Positions 1-7,952 of a stretch of DNA of 8,802 nucleotides are shown here, one piece after another. The first letter of the stretch is position 1. Every line of letters begins with the position of its first letter. Position numbers and translations under genes: made by a program. The notes beneath the pieces are model-generated. The model searched no databases and was not told the origin of the DNA. It saw only the letters and a program-made list of their open reading frames with translations. Source of the DNA: CANHEE01 sp043777755 (GTDB taxonomy: Bacteria > Bacteroidota > Bacteroidia > Chitinophagales > Saprospiraceae); assembly GCA_043777755.1 (NCBI GenBank), contig JAYWHK010000187.1, positions 1-8,802 on the forward strand, given 5' to 3'.

Positions 1-1458
1 GGAAATGTCAAAGCGGTATTCATCGTGGTTGGGCAATAAGGGATAGGTGGCGATTGGGCGACCTTGTAGGTCGGAGATTATGTATTTTCCTTTTTGATAA
101 TGATTGACATAGCCGAAAAGGTCAAGATTGAGGTCGTAAGAAGCTGGATTGGGATAAATATTGGCTATTATTGGTTTTTCACTTGCATCACCTATACCAG
201 TAATATATGGATTTATGGTACTGTCACATGGTGAAAAAGACTCACCAAGTTTGCCTAAACGAAAATTGGGATAGTTGGGCGGAGCATTGTCTGTATGTGT
301 TATTAATTTAACTTGTTGCTCTACTTTACAGGCTTTTCCTTTTCTGTTTGGATAATTGATAACATTAATATATGGAATAGAGCCATAAGGCATTACATAT
401 ATTTTACAATCAGGAGCTAATAACATATAACTGAATTGCGAAGGAAAACCTTTATGTACAAAATTATCCCAATCCCCAACAGTATCAATTGCTTCTGACC
501 AATTTTGAGCTTCTGTGTCTAATTGATAGATTTGCTTTATTCCACTCATGTAAAGATAACGGCTATTAGCTGAAAATGTAGCACCGCCTAATTCTGCGGT
601 AGGATAGGACATTTTAAAAAATTTGAAATCACTAAATATTCCTTTTTCTCTATCAAATTTGTAGTAATACAAACCTTTATGGTTAAAGTAACGAAAAAAT
701 TTTGTTCCGTCGGGTGAAAAGCCTGCTTGTGGATAATCTTTGTAGTCTTGTATGTCTTTATTGCCTATCGCTTGTATAAATGGACCTTTGATAGAATCTT
801 TTGTAACTAAATGCAAAATAATCCGATTGTCATTCCCATCTGCTTGGTGTGAAGGATTGATAAGCCACCAATCTATGCCATTCGCATGACGAACAGCAGT
901 CATACTTTCGCTTGTCATTGTATCGTTATAGATTGGAAAATTTTTAAGAATAGCTTCCCCATTTCCATTGTCTTTTTTAGTATTAATTATACTCAAACGC
1001 AACGTATCAGTGAACCAAGCACCATTTCTTTTGTCTGCTATTTTATGAAATAGGTAAATCAAACTGTCATTTTGTGGTTTAGGTAACATGATAGAGGATT
1101 GAAAGTATTGAGAACCTGTCGAAGTACAAAACAACTGTGAAGTATAGTAACCAGGATTCAATTTTTTTCCATTTTTCATGACTAAAAATTGTTTGTTGTA
1201 AATTTGACAACCATTGGCAACAGCAATAAATTGACCTGCGGTATCGCAAATTTCAGCTAAATCTTGTGATAAATCTGGTTTTAACGCTTCTTTAAACACC
1301 AATTGCTTGACGGGTTTTGAATTAAAATCAAAAATCACACCTTTGGCTGCATAGTTGTACCCAAAAATCCATTGATAATCCCTTTTATGGTCACGATGTT
1401 GTGCAAAAAGTAGAGATATTGTAAAAATTAGCAAAAAAAGAAGGTATGTTTTTTTCAT
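1..1458 (-). CDS. Secreted beta-propeller-like protein with T9SS type A sorting domain (C-terminus beyond window edge)
   Basis: This is an open frame of 486 codons without a stop. It starts at ATG 1458-1456 and leaves the window at base 1. Residues 1-20 (MKKTYLLFLLIFTISLLFAQ) form a Sec signal peptide, probably cut near A19/Q20. The body, about residues 28-400, has loosely repeated blade-like strands such as 'GFSPDGTKFFRY' (246-257), 'ATFSANSRYLYMSG' (293-306) and 'LAPDCKIYVMPYG' (347-359), which suggests a WD40/PQQ-like propeller. Residues 395-411 read 'NYPNFRLGKLGESFSPC', a junction I associate with Saprospiraceae secreted propeller proteins. From about residue 433 a T9SS type A sorting domain begins ('NIYPNPASYDLNLDL... 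YIISDLQGRPI'). Its final strands, perhaps 25-30 residues, are outside the window. By family knowledge the protein is exported by Sec, then T9SS, and released or attached at the cell surface. Its substrate or function is unknown, and no catalytic residues can be recognised. It lies downstream of another T9SS cargo gene on the same strand, separated by a terminator hairpin. Confidence 0.88.
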   Translation of the reverse strand, partial: MKKTYLLFLLIFTISLLFAQHRDHKRDYQWIFGYNYAAKGVIFDFNSKPVKQLVFKEALKPDLSQDLAEICDTAGQFIAVANGCQIYNKQFLVMKNGKKLNPGYYTSQLFCTSTGSQYFQSSIMLPKPQNDSLIYLFHKIADKRNGAWFTDTLRLSIINTKKDNGNGEAILKNFPIYNDTMTSESMTAVRHANGIDWWLINPSHQADGNDNRIILHLVTKDSIKGPFIQAIGNKDIQDYKDYPQAGFSPDGTKFFRYFNHKGLYYYKFDREKGIFSDFKFFKMSYPTAELGGATFSANSRYLYMSGIKQIYQLDTEAQNWSEAIDTVGDWDNFVHKGFPSQFSYMLLAPDCKIYVMPYGSIPYINVINYPNRKGKACKVEQQVKLITHTDNAPPNYPNFRLGKLGESFSPCDSTINPYITGIGDASEKPIIANIYPNPASYDLNLDLFGYVNHYQKGKYIISDLQGRPIATYPLLPNHDEYRFDIS

Positions 1459-1474
1459 TTTACAAAAAATAAAA

Positions 1475-1504
1475 AGCGATAGCACTTCGGAAAGTGCTAT
1501 CGCT
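1475..1504 (-). terminator. Hairpin terminator after the beta-helix gene
   Basis: A perfect 13-bp inverted repeat (AGCGATAGCACTT, 1475-1487, with 1492-1504) encloses a 4-nt loop. Read leftward, the stem is followed by TTTTTATTTTTT, as a Rho-independent terminator requires. It begins 13 nt after the stop of the 1141-residue gene and ends only 16 nt before the ATG of the next gene. It should therefore reduce read-through between the two T9SS cargo genes. I found no clear TAnnTTTG promoter in the gap, so the downstream gene either depends on read-through or has a promoter inside the end of the upstream gene. Confidence 0.85.
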
Positions 1505-1517
1505 AAATTTTAAATAT

Positions 1518-4500
1518 TTATTTTACGATGAATAATTTTTGAGTTTTAATAGACTGCCCTTTACTGTTAAGCAAAGAAATAAAATACACTCCAGTATTAA
1601 ATTGTTGCAAATCAATAACCTGCTCCGTCGCATTACTATCCAAATCACTACTATAAAGAAGTTTTCCACTTACATCAGACAAAAACAATTTAGCATTACT
1701 TTCTAACGCTACAAACTGAACTTTGACAAGGTCAAAAGCTGGATTTGGCGATAATTTTAAACTTGTAATATTTTGTAGCTTTATACTTTTCGTAATAATC
1801 TTTCCAATACAAAGCAATGAATCATTAAATTCTACTTTGCTATCCCTAAGATGGTACAACGTACGTGCATCATAGACCGCATCACCACCTCTGTACGGGC
1901 ATTGGTTGGCAATGTCGCTTATTGTATTCCATTGTTCTGCATCAAATTTTTTAGAACCTTGAGCTACTGTTTTTAGATAAATATCGTCCACTAATTTTTG
2001 ATTCACATCTGGTAATAAAGCATCGTCTTTTATACTATTATCATTGATTTTTATTGCTTCTCCTATCGTTTTATAGGCATTAAGCGCATTGACAGCATAG
2101 ATACCAGCTATTTCATCTTGAATTTTAGTAAGTTCTGAAAGTAATTCTTCTCTTTTTTTAATGATTGAGTTGTTTTCGGAAACAGACAAACCTAATTTAC
2201 TGTCTAAGACTTGAATTTTAGCTACAATTCCACTTTTTTGTTTTGCCAAAGCAAGTACATCGTTAGCTTGCCAAACAGCTAAAGACCTTACTGAATTTTT
2301 TATAGTATTTACGGTAAAATGCTTACCTATTGAAGCATCTGTATATTGGTCAATAAATTTCGGAATATTTGGGTCTTCTGAAAATACACCATTACAATTT
2401 CTTCTAATATCAGTATAATAGCGAGAACGTACAATCCAATCCCAATTTTCACCAAATCGCTCGTCGTTCATACCTTTCACAATATGGTCTATATCCCATT
2501 CACTCCACTGACATTTGTTAGGAGGTTTTGTCCCTGTTCCACCACTACAGCTCAAAGCATCTTTGTCTCCAATATTATCTTTAAACCAGCCTGGGTTAAA
2601 AATTTTAGGTATGTAACTTAAATTTTGATTAGTATTAACTGTAAATAGAGAATTTTGCACAACTCCATCATTAATAGCTTGAGCATCTGGTGAAAATATA
2701 TTTTTTGTATATTCCTGAGTACCAATTTCAGGTGCTGTTTGGTCTTTTTTTAACCAAAGAACAGGACCCGAGCCGTAAACATTTCCATCTGAATCTGAAC
2801 CTTCGAATGTGCTTAAAAAATTGCTTGCAAATTTATCTTTCATGCCTCCATTAAGGCTCTTTACAAGGACACCTACTGACCATGTACCAATCTCATTTTC
2901 ATAGATTTCACAATTCATCGCATCTTGTATTTGAATGCCTATACCACCAGAAGGAAGTGTAGGTGTTTCAAATTCAAAAAATTGACAATACACCTTATTA
3001 CTAATATTGTTGCATTTTACAGTAATGTTACTACAGTCATTTTGAATAAGCAATGCTGTCGAAAGATGTACTTTATCGCAACGAGTACCATCACTATAAA
3101 AATTGTTAGACTCCACGACTACATCTGAGGAATTTTCGATTATCATTGCTCTTGTACCTTTCACTAAAATTGCATCGTCTATATAGGTGTCACCAACGGA
3201 TAAAATATTATTGTTTTGGAAATTTAATATTCCATCACATGACTGAATTCTAATCGCTCCATCAAGACCATTCGTAATGTAATTACCTTCAATAGCTGTT
3301 TCTCCATTAAAGTGATTTTCAATAAGCCTAATATTTCTATCACCAACGTCGATATGATTGTTGATAATATTAAAATAAATTGGGCTGCTTGCTTCAACAT
3401 TTATTCCATCAAGTACATCTCTTTTTGAGGATCGATAAACACCGAAATCAGGGGTATTATATTTATACTCCAATCCTATTTTGTTACTTTCAATGTTAAG
3501 CCCTGCTACATTATAGCAATTAATCGCTGTGCGATATGATGTTATATTAGAACTTACAACCGATAAATAATTTTTACCGATGGATTCAATCGCTTTATCA
3601 CTTTGATAATCATAAGACCCACTTAAAGTATTGTTCAGTATAAATAGATTATTGAGATCACCTTCACAATAAATTCCCTTTCCATCTACAAAATGCAAGT
3701 CCCCTTTTCTTGTTCCTATTTGTTTAAAAACATTACCTTCGGAGTGTATTGTTGCAGAGCTACCAATAACAACAATTCCATTAGCGAGATTGTGAAAATA
3801 ATTATTCCCATTCACAAGGATTGAAGCTCTATTGGTTAAGTAAATACCACAAAATGGTAGTTCATTGGCAACTGCTGAACCATCGGACTTTGGTAGAAAA
3901 GTATTTCTGCCTAAAAACTTAGAATTAGAAACTGAGGTCGTTGTTTTAGCTCCACTAATACTGATATTGTCTATATTATTGACAAATTCCGAATTTTCTA
4001 CAATTACTGTTGCTGTTTGACCATTTAGATTAGTACCTCTTGCAAATATTGCTGTCGTAGCATCCCTTATTTTAGCATCACTAACAATTAGCGTTGCACC
4101 TTGTTCTACTTCTATTCTATTCCATAACCGAGAACATCCCTGAATATCCGCTTGTAAGGTGAGTGTATAAGGAGCTTTTACAATAATTCTTGCACCAGCA
4201 CCCAATGTTATGTTAGACAATACACCTCCTTTGTCTTTACTAAAAGTATAGTCTTCATCAATTTGCAAAATTCCTTCAAATCGAAATGACTGACTTTGTG
4301 TTTGGGCTACGGAAGGAATTAATAAAGGAAAACCATTTGGATTAAGCCCATTATTGGTGGAATGTAATGTACTTATTTTTGTCGTTGTATTAGGCTTACC
4401 AATATTTGTTGAAGAACTAGCAGTTCCAAAGCTATATTTAAAAGATTTTATAACTGACGAGTAGCTAGTAACGCCTTGCCCTGTGGGATTCCCATCAAAA

Positions 4501-4943
4501 TCAACATAGACAAAGCTATACCTAAACCTAATATTCAAAATCATATCAAAAGATTTCCAATCGGTTCGTTTGATACAAATATCAGTTTCTTTGTCACAAT
4601 CTAAGCCAGAACTGTTCAAAACAGGTACGAAAGCATTTATGACACTGCTTGATGTAGGATTTGTACTTGGGTATACAAAAAGGTTTCCATTGCTTAATGT
4701 TCCATTAATTTCTGCTTCGGTATATAGGTAGTAACTAAACCCTGAATTTAGAACTTCATCTGGAACAACTATATTTTCGAAATCCCAAACACAAATCTCT
4801 AATTTGTAACACTTTGTTTCACAAAGGTCTACGTTAGAATAAGGTGTGTAATCAGAGTTGTACAACTCAGTTGTGATGTCACTTTGAGCAAAAACAATAT
4901 TTATGCTCAAAAACATAAATAAAAACAAAAATAATTTTTTCAT
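1518..4943 (-). CDS. Secreted parallel beta-helix repeat protein with T9SS type A sorting domain
   Basis: The protein has 1141 residues. The ATG at 4943-4941 opens directly into a Sec signal peptide (MKKLFLFLFMFLSINIVFAQ, cut near residue 19 or 20), which supports this start. Residues 21-180 form a beta-rich, cysteine-containing N-terminal region (C41, C45, C51, C116, C123). Residues 225-300 resemble the entry of a right-handed beta-helix ('GILQIDEDYTF', 'LGAGARIIVKAPYTLTLQADI', 'LWNRIEVEQGATLIVSDAKI'). From 300 to about 700, PbH1-type coils follow one another with N-rich turns ('VENSEFVNN', 'NIESNKIG', 'IEGNYITNG', 'VESNNFYSDG', 'IYENEIG'). Residues 890-950 are charged and helical with coiled-coil character. 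Residues 1010-1032 carry 'DIANQCPYRGGDAVYDARTLY'. The last 81 residues ('LKLSPNPAFDLVKVQF... NTGVYFISL... KTQKLFIVK') are a complete T9SS type A sorting domain. Family knowledge places it at the cell surface or outside the cell. Beta-helices often bind or cleave polysaccharides, but I see no recognisable lyase or hydrolase active site, so an adhesin or structural role is equally possible. The leader is long and possibly structured. Confidence 0.92.
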   Translation of the reverse strand: MKKLFLFLFMFLSINIVFAQSDITTELYNSDYTPYSNVDLCETKCYKLEICVWDFENIVVPDEVLNSGFSYYLYTEAEINGTLSNGNLFVYPSTNPTSSSVINAFVPVLNSSGLDCDKETDICIKRTDWKSFDMILNIRFRYSFVYVDFDGNPTGQGVTSYSSVIKSFKYSFGTASSSTNIGKPNTTTKISTLHSTNNGLNPNGFPLLIPSVAQTQSQSFRFEGILQIDEDYTFSKDKGGVLSNITLGAGARIIVKAPYTLTLQADIQGCSRLWNRIEVEQGATLIVSDAKIRDATTAIFARGTNLNGQTATVIVENSEFVNNIDNISISGAKTTTSVSNSKFLGRNTFLPKSDGSAVANELPFCGIYLTNRASILVNGNNYFHNLANGIVVIGSSATIHSEGNVFKQIGTRKGDLHFVDGKGIYCEGDLNNLFILNNTLSGSYDYQSDKAIESIGKNYLSVVSSNITSYRTAINCYNVAGLNIESNKIGLEYKYNTPDFGVYRSSKRDVLDGINVEASSPIYFNIINNHIDVGDRNIRLIENHFNGETAIEGNYITNGLDGAIRIQSCDGILNFQNNNILSVGDTYIDDAILVKGTRAMIIENSSDVVVESNNFYSDGTRCDKVHLSTALLIQNDCSNITVKCNNISNKVYCQFFEFETPTLPSGGIGIQIQDAMNCEIYENEIGTWSVGVLVKSLNGGMKDKFASNFLSTFEGSDSDGNVYGSGPVLWLKKDQTAPEIGTQEYTKNIFSPDAQAINDGVVQNSLFTVNTNQNLSYIPKIFNPGWFKDNIGDKDALSCSGGTGTKPPNKCQWSEWDIDHIVKGMNDERFGENWDWIVRSRYYTDIRRNCNGVFSEDPNIPKFIDQYTDASIGKHFTVNTIKNSVRSLAVWQANDVLALAKQKSGIVAKIQVLDSKLGLSVSENNSIIKKREELLSELTKIQDEIAGIYAVNALNAYKTIGEAIKINDNSIKDDALLPDVNQKLVDDIYLKTVAQGSKKFDAEQWNTISDIANQCPYRGGDAVYDARTLYHLRDSKVEFNDSLLCIGKIITKSIKLQNITSLKLSPNPAFDLVKVQFVALESNAKLFLSDVSGKLLYSSDLDSNATEQVIDLQQFNTGVYFISLLNSKGQSIKTQKLFIVK

Positions 4944-5011
4944 CTGTAAAGTAATTTAAAAATAGTTGAAAATTACCCATGTGATTTATATTTATTTTGT
5001 TAAATAGCATT

Positions 5012-5149
5012 GGCGTTCCGATTATTACATATCAAGTAGGTTCTAGCAAAACCCATGTACAGTGTAATAAAGGAACGCCCGTGCTACAGAGTAACACAGG
5101 CGGATTCACTTTACTACTTTAACGCTGTAACATAAGTTAAACTGCTAGA
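5012..5149 (-). other. Foldable, GC-richer island in the leader of the beta-helix gene; possible structured RNA or intergenic repeat
   Basis: Hairpin A has an outer 8-bp stem (GGCGTTCC 5012-5019 with GGAACGCC 5072-5079), an inner 8-bp stem (5022-5029 with 5063-5070), and a short apical stem (5038-5042 with 5050-5054) after an internal loop. Hairpin B pairs 5077-5087 with 5091-5101 around a 3-nt loop and shares three bases with hairpin A. Three positions across the stems are G-U pairs in minus-strand RNA but A-C mismatches in plus-strand RNA, which favours a leftward transcript. The apical loop of A (CTAGCA, 5043-5048) is part of a 7-nt perfect complement to 5143-5149, so a pseudoknot is possible. 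The island lies between the predicted leftward promoter and the 1141-residue gene. It does not match any riboswitch, 6S, SRP, tmRNA or RNase P consensus that I can recognise. It could equally be a repeat dispersed in the genome. Confidence 0.45.
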
Positions 5150-5248
5150 TTTACTTGGTACGTCAAAGTTTTTGTGCGAAACCGCAATTTTTTTATTTCA
5201 TGACTTCCGACAATACTCTGTTGTAATTGTACAAAAGCGGTAAGTAGC

Positions 5249-5266
5249 TATTTATTCGAATAAATA
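5249..5266. promoter_or_regulatory. 18-bp perfect palindrome at the predicted leftward transcription start; candidate operator
   Basis: TATTTATTCGAATAAATA equals its own reverse complement over all 18 bases. It starts 6 nt downstream of the TATATTTG -7 element (read leftward), so it overlaps the expected start point and first transcribed bases. A dimeric repressor bound there would block initiation. The regulator is unknown and no regulator gene lies in the window. Alternatively, it could form a hairpin at the 5' end of the transcript. Confidence 0.45.
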
Positions 5267-5272
5267 CTATGG

Positions 5273-5304
5273 CAAATATAATATTTTCTTTTGATGTGTG
5301 CAAG
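5273..5304 (-). promoter_or_regulatory. Predicted Bacteroidota-type promoter for the beta-helix gene
   Basis: Read on the minus strand, TATATTTG (5280-5273) is a full match to the Bacteroidota -7 consensus TAnnTTTG. CTTG (5304-5301) stands 20 nt upstream as a near match to the -33 TTTG box, and this spacing is normal for the primary sigma factor of the phylum. Transcription should begin near 5267 and run about 320 nt before the ATG at 4943, giving an unusually long 5' leader. The prediction rests on consensus matching only. Confidence 0.55.
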
Positions 5305-5535
5305 TTTTTTCAAAAATTTTCTTGTCAAGTAAAAAACAGTATTGACATTTTACGCTCTTAATAATCAAAAATAACAAAACATTCTCCATAAAGCCCAGTC
5401 TAAGAAATTCTTTTTCGTCCTTTATTTCCACTTCTTTATCCATTATTTCAGCACCTTCATCTTATCGGAGCAACTATTTTGATTTAGAAAACGTCTATCG
5501 CTTTATATTCACTGTTAATAAACAACCATTTCAAG
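5305..5535 (+). other. AT-rich upstream region of the outer-membrane receptor gene
   Basis: I find no convincing gene, repeat or riboswitch here. CTATTTTG at 5474-5481 resembles a -7 box with one base missing from the spacer (TAnnTTTG consensus) and would give a leader of about 50 nt. No good -33 partner precedes it, so the promoter of the receptor gene is not settled. No Shine-Dalgarno sequence precedes the ATG at 5536, as is usual in this phylum. A 58-codon frame on the opposite strand (5267-5443) is judged to be chance. Confidence 0.4.
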
Positions 5536-7950
5536 ATGAAAAAGCTATTTTTACTCACTCTTTTTATTGCCTCAAAATTACTACTTCAAGCACAAACAAG
5601 CGTTAGCGGAAAGCTACTCGACGAAAAGAAAGCCGCCCTTTCTTTTGCAACTGTTTTATTGTTAAAAGCGGATAGCACACTATTCAAAAGTGCTTTGAGC
5701 GACGATAATGGAGCGTTTGCTTTTGACAGTGCGCCCAATGGAAAATATTTTGTAGAAGCGCAATTCTTGGGCTATCAAAAATTCCGTTCTCCCCTATTTG
5801 AAGTTGTTGGTAAAAACATAGAACTCACTGATATTCAACTGAATATAGCAAGCAATGAACTAAAAGAACTAACCGTTACCGTCAAAAAACCTTTGCTCGA
5901 AATGCAAGGCGACAAGCTGATTATGAACATCGAATCAAGCCCAATTGCTTCGCAAGGAACAGCTTTAGAAGCCCTGCGACGTGCGCCAGGCGTGGTCGTT
6001 CGTCAGGACAAAGAGATTGCTTTGCGTGGAAAAAATGGCGTAATGGTTATGATTGACGATAAAATAACTCAAATGAGCCAAGAAGATTTGATTCGTTTTT
6101 TACAAAATATGCCCGCAAGTTCGATTGATAAAATCGAAGTTATCAATAATCCTTCGGCCCGTTATGATGCTGCTGGAACAGGTGGAATTATCAATATAAA
6201 ACTTAAAAAAGATAAAAATCTTGGTTTTAATGGGACTATTTCTCTGACGGGAGCGTATGGTTTTACACCAAAATACAATGGCAACAGCAACTTGAACTAC
6301 CGCAACAAAAAAGTGAACGTTTTTGCTAATCTTGGTGCTGGACACAACTCTTGGCGCAGTACGCAAAATTTTGAACGTGACCTTTATACAAACGGACAAT
6401 TGACAACGTTTGACCAAGTTTTTATTCAAAACGACCTCAATAATAATTTTAACAACAAAGTTGGAATTGATTTTTTCTTATCAAAAAATACAACTTTGGG
6501 CGTTTTGCTCACAAGCAATAGGCGTTTTGGTGAAGACTTAGATGACAATATTATTGATATAATTGGCTATAATTCAGACAATTACACACAAATAAAAGCC
6601 GTAGGAATAGGTAATTCCCGTTCAAGTCGTGATGCGTTTAATGTCAATCTAAAACATATTTTTGATACTTTAGGGAGAGAGATTAGTTTTGACGTTGATT
6701 ATTCTGTTTATGGTCAAAAAGACAATCCTTTGTTGGATAACCGTTATTTGAACAACGAAAAAGTAGAAACAAAGCGTCCTTTTATGTTGCGCAACGAAAA
6801 TAAAACGGACTTTAATGTTTGGGCTGCAAAGGTCGATTATATTCGTCCGATGAAAGATCAATCAAAAATTGAACTTGGTCTGAAAAGTAGTTTGGTCAAT
6901 ATTGGAAATAGTATTTTCTTTGATTTACAAGATTCGCTCGGAAAATGGCAACCAGAAACCAACCGCAACAACGATTTTACTTTTAGAGAAAATATCAACG
7001 CTGCCTACCTCAATTACAGTCGCCCTTTGGGCAAAAAGTGGAATATGCAAGCAGGTTTGCGTGTAGAAAATACCATCAATACTGGTACATCTATTACGTT
7101 GGACAGTACGCTGACTTTTGATTATACCCGTCTTTTTCCAAGTATGAATTTGACTTATACGGCAAGTCCAAAACACATGTGGAATATGGCGTATAGTTTG
7201 AGAATTGACAGACCTGATTACCAAGATTTAAATCCGTTCACTTACTATATTGACGAACTTACATTTGGTCGAGGCAATCCTTTTTTGCAGCCGCAATTTA
7301 CGCAGTCCGTTACATTGACGCATACATTTATGCAAGCAGTAAGCACTTCTGTGTATTATGCACGCACGAATAACGCTATTTTTGAAGTTTTGGCACAAGA
7401 CCAAAAATCAAGAAGTGGCTATCAGACAAAATTCAACCTTGCGACCAACGATAATTTTAGTTTTACGGTTGCTTCGCCAATTCCTATCAAAAAATGGTGG
7501 AATGGATATGTTAGTTTTACTGGTTTTTACAACAGTTATAAGGCAAAATTCTTAGATTTTGACATTAACAACAGTTCTTGGAGTATCAATACGTATATGG
7601 AACATAGTTTTACCTTGCCTAAAAAATGGAGTATGGAAATCAGCGGCTGGTACAATTCGAGAATGTTTTGGGGCGTTTTTGACATACAACCACAAGCATC
7701 GGTGGATTTTGGTTTGACAAAAAAAATTGGCAATCGTAGCAAATTCAAATTTTCTGTTCAAGATATTTTTTGGACAAATAGAACCCAAGGTAAAGTCAAT
7801 GACAATGGACTGATTTTTAGAATGAACAACCGAAATGAAAGCCGTCAAGCTCGCTTAACTTATTCCTACAGTTTTGGTAATCAACAAGTTAAGAAAGCCC
7901 GTGAGCGTAAAACGGCAACTGAAGAAGAAATGGGAAGGGTGAAAAAATAG
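5536..7950 (+). CDS. TonB-dependent-receptor-like outer membrane beta-barrel protein (CarboxypepD_reg-like + plug + OMP_b-brl_3 type)
   Basis: The protein has 804 residues. The ATG opens a Sec signal peptide (MKKLFLLTLFIASKLLLQAQ), and cleavage after about residue 18-20 supports this start. Residues 21-105 form a carboxypeptidase-regulatory-like beta-sandwich ('SVSGKLLDEKKAALSFATVLLL... DDNGAFAFDSAPNGKYFVEAQFLGY'). Residues 112-225 are a plug domain ('LEALRRAPGVVV', 'ALRGKNGVMVMIDDK', and the conserved 'IEVINNPSARYDAAGTGG' at 200-217). From about 226 to 785 there are alternating aromatic strands of a barrel, including 'RIDRPDYQDLNPFTYYID' and 'GRGNPFLQPQFTQSV', which are typical of the OMP_b-brl_3 family. 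The basic tail with 'ARERKTATEEEMGRVKK' is also seen in relatives. By family knowledge it sits in the outer membrane and is expected to take up or sense a ligand using TonB energy. The ligand is unknown. No SusD-like lipoprotein partner is next to it, so it is not a Sus-type glycan pair. Length is normal for the family and the gene appears intact. Confidence 0.93.
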   Translation: MKKLFLLTLFIASKLLLQAQTSVSGKLLDEKKAALSFATVLLLKADSTLFKSALSDDNGAFAFDSAPNGKYFVEAQFLGYQKFRSPLFEVVGKNIELTDIQLNIASNELKELTVTVKKPLLEMQGDKLIMNIESSPIASQGTALEALRRAPGVVVRQDKEIALRGKNGVMVMIDDKITQMSQEDLIRFLQNMPASSIDKIEVINNPSARYDAAGTGGIINIKLKKDKNLGFNGTISLTGAYGFTPKYNGNSNLNYRNKKVNVFANLGAGHNSWRSTQNFERDLYTNGQLTTFDQVFIQNDLNNNFNNKVGIDFFLSKNTTLGVLLTSNRRFGEDLDDNIIDIIGYNSDNYTQIKAVGIGNSRSSRDAFNVNLKHIFDTLGREISFDVDYSVYGQKDNPLLDNRYLNNEKVETKRPFMLRNENKTDFNVWAAKVDYIRPMKDQSKIELGLKSSLVNIGNSIFFDLQDSLGKWQPETNRNNDFTFRENINAAYLNYSRPLGKKWNMQAGLRVENTINTGTSITLDSTLTFDYTRLFPSMNLTYTASPKHMWNMAYSLRIDRPDYQDLNPFTYYIDELTFGRGNPFLQPQFTQSVTLTHTFMQAVSTSVYYARTNNAIFEVLAQDQKSRSGYQTKFNLATNDNFSFTVASPIPIKKWWNGYVSFTGFYNSYKAKFLDFDINNSSWSINTYMEHSFTLPKKWSMEISGWYNSRMFWGVFDIQPQASVDFGLTKKIGNRSKFKFSVQDIFWTNRTQGKVNDNGLIFRMNNRNESRQARLTYSYSFGNQQVKKARERKTATEEEMGRVKK

Positions 7951-7952
7951 TT

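Noticed and set aside
2925..3128. Plus-strand frame inside the beta-helix gene
   Set aside because: It lies wholly inside a well-supported coding sequence on the other strand, and its translation has no recognisable domain.
5175..5194. Plus-strand hairpin TGCG/CGCA followed by seven T, which could end a rightward RNA of about 180 nt starting near 5011
   Set aside because: The stem is only 4 bp, no promoter for such an RNA is clear, and the wobble pairs in the upstream hairpins favour the opposite strand.
5342..5363. TTGACA followed by an AT-rich TTAATA, resembling a sigma-70 promoter
   Set aside because: The spacing is only 10 nt, and the Bacteroidota primary sigma factor does not use the TTGACA/TATAAT form.
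5267..5443. A 58-codon minus-strand frame starting MDKEVEIKDEKEF and ending at TAG 5269-5267
   Set aside because: It is AT-rich with low-complexity composition, its second half runs through the predicted promoter of the beta-helix gene, and it resembles no family I know. Conservation across relatives would be needed to call it.
6100..7848. Several minus-strand and one plus-strand short frames inside the receptor gene
   Set aside because: They are out-of-frame shadows of a complete 804-residue protein with clear plug and barrel motifs.
5536..7950. Possibility that the receptor is part of a SusC/SusD glycan-uptake locus
   Set aside because: No SusD-like lipoprotein or glycan-degrading enzyme is adjacent, and the protein is of the shorter OMP_b-brl_3 type rather than a SusC of about 1000 residues.
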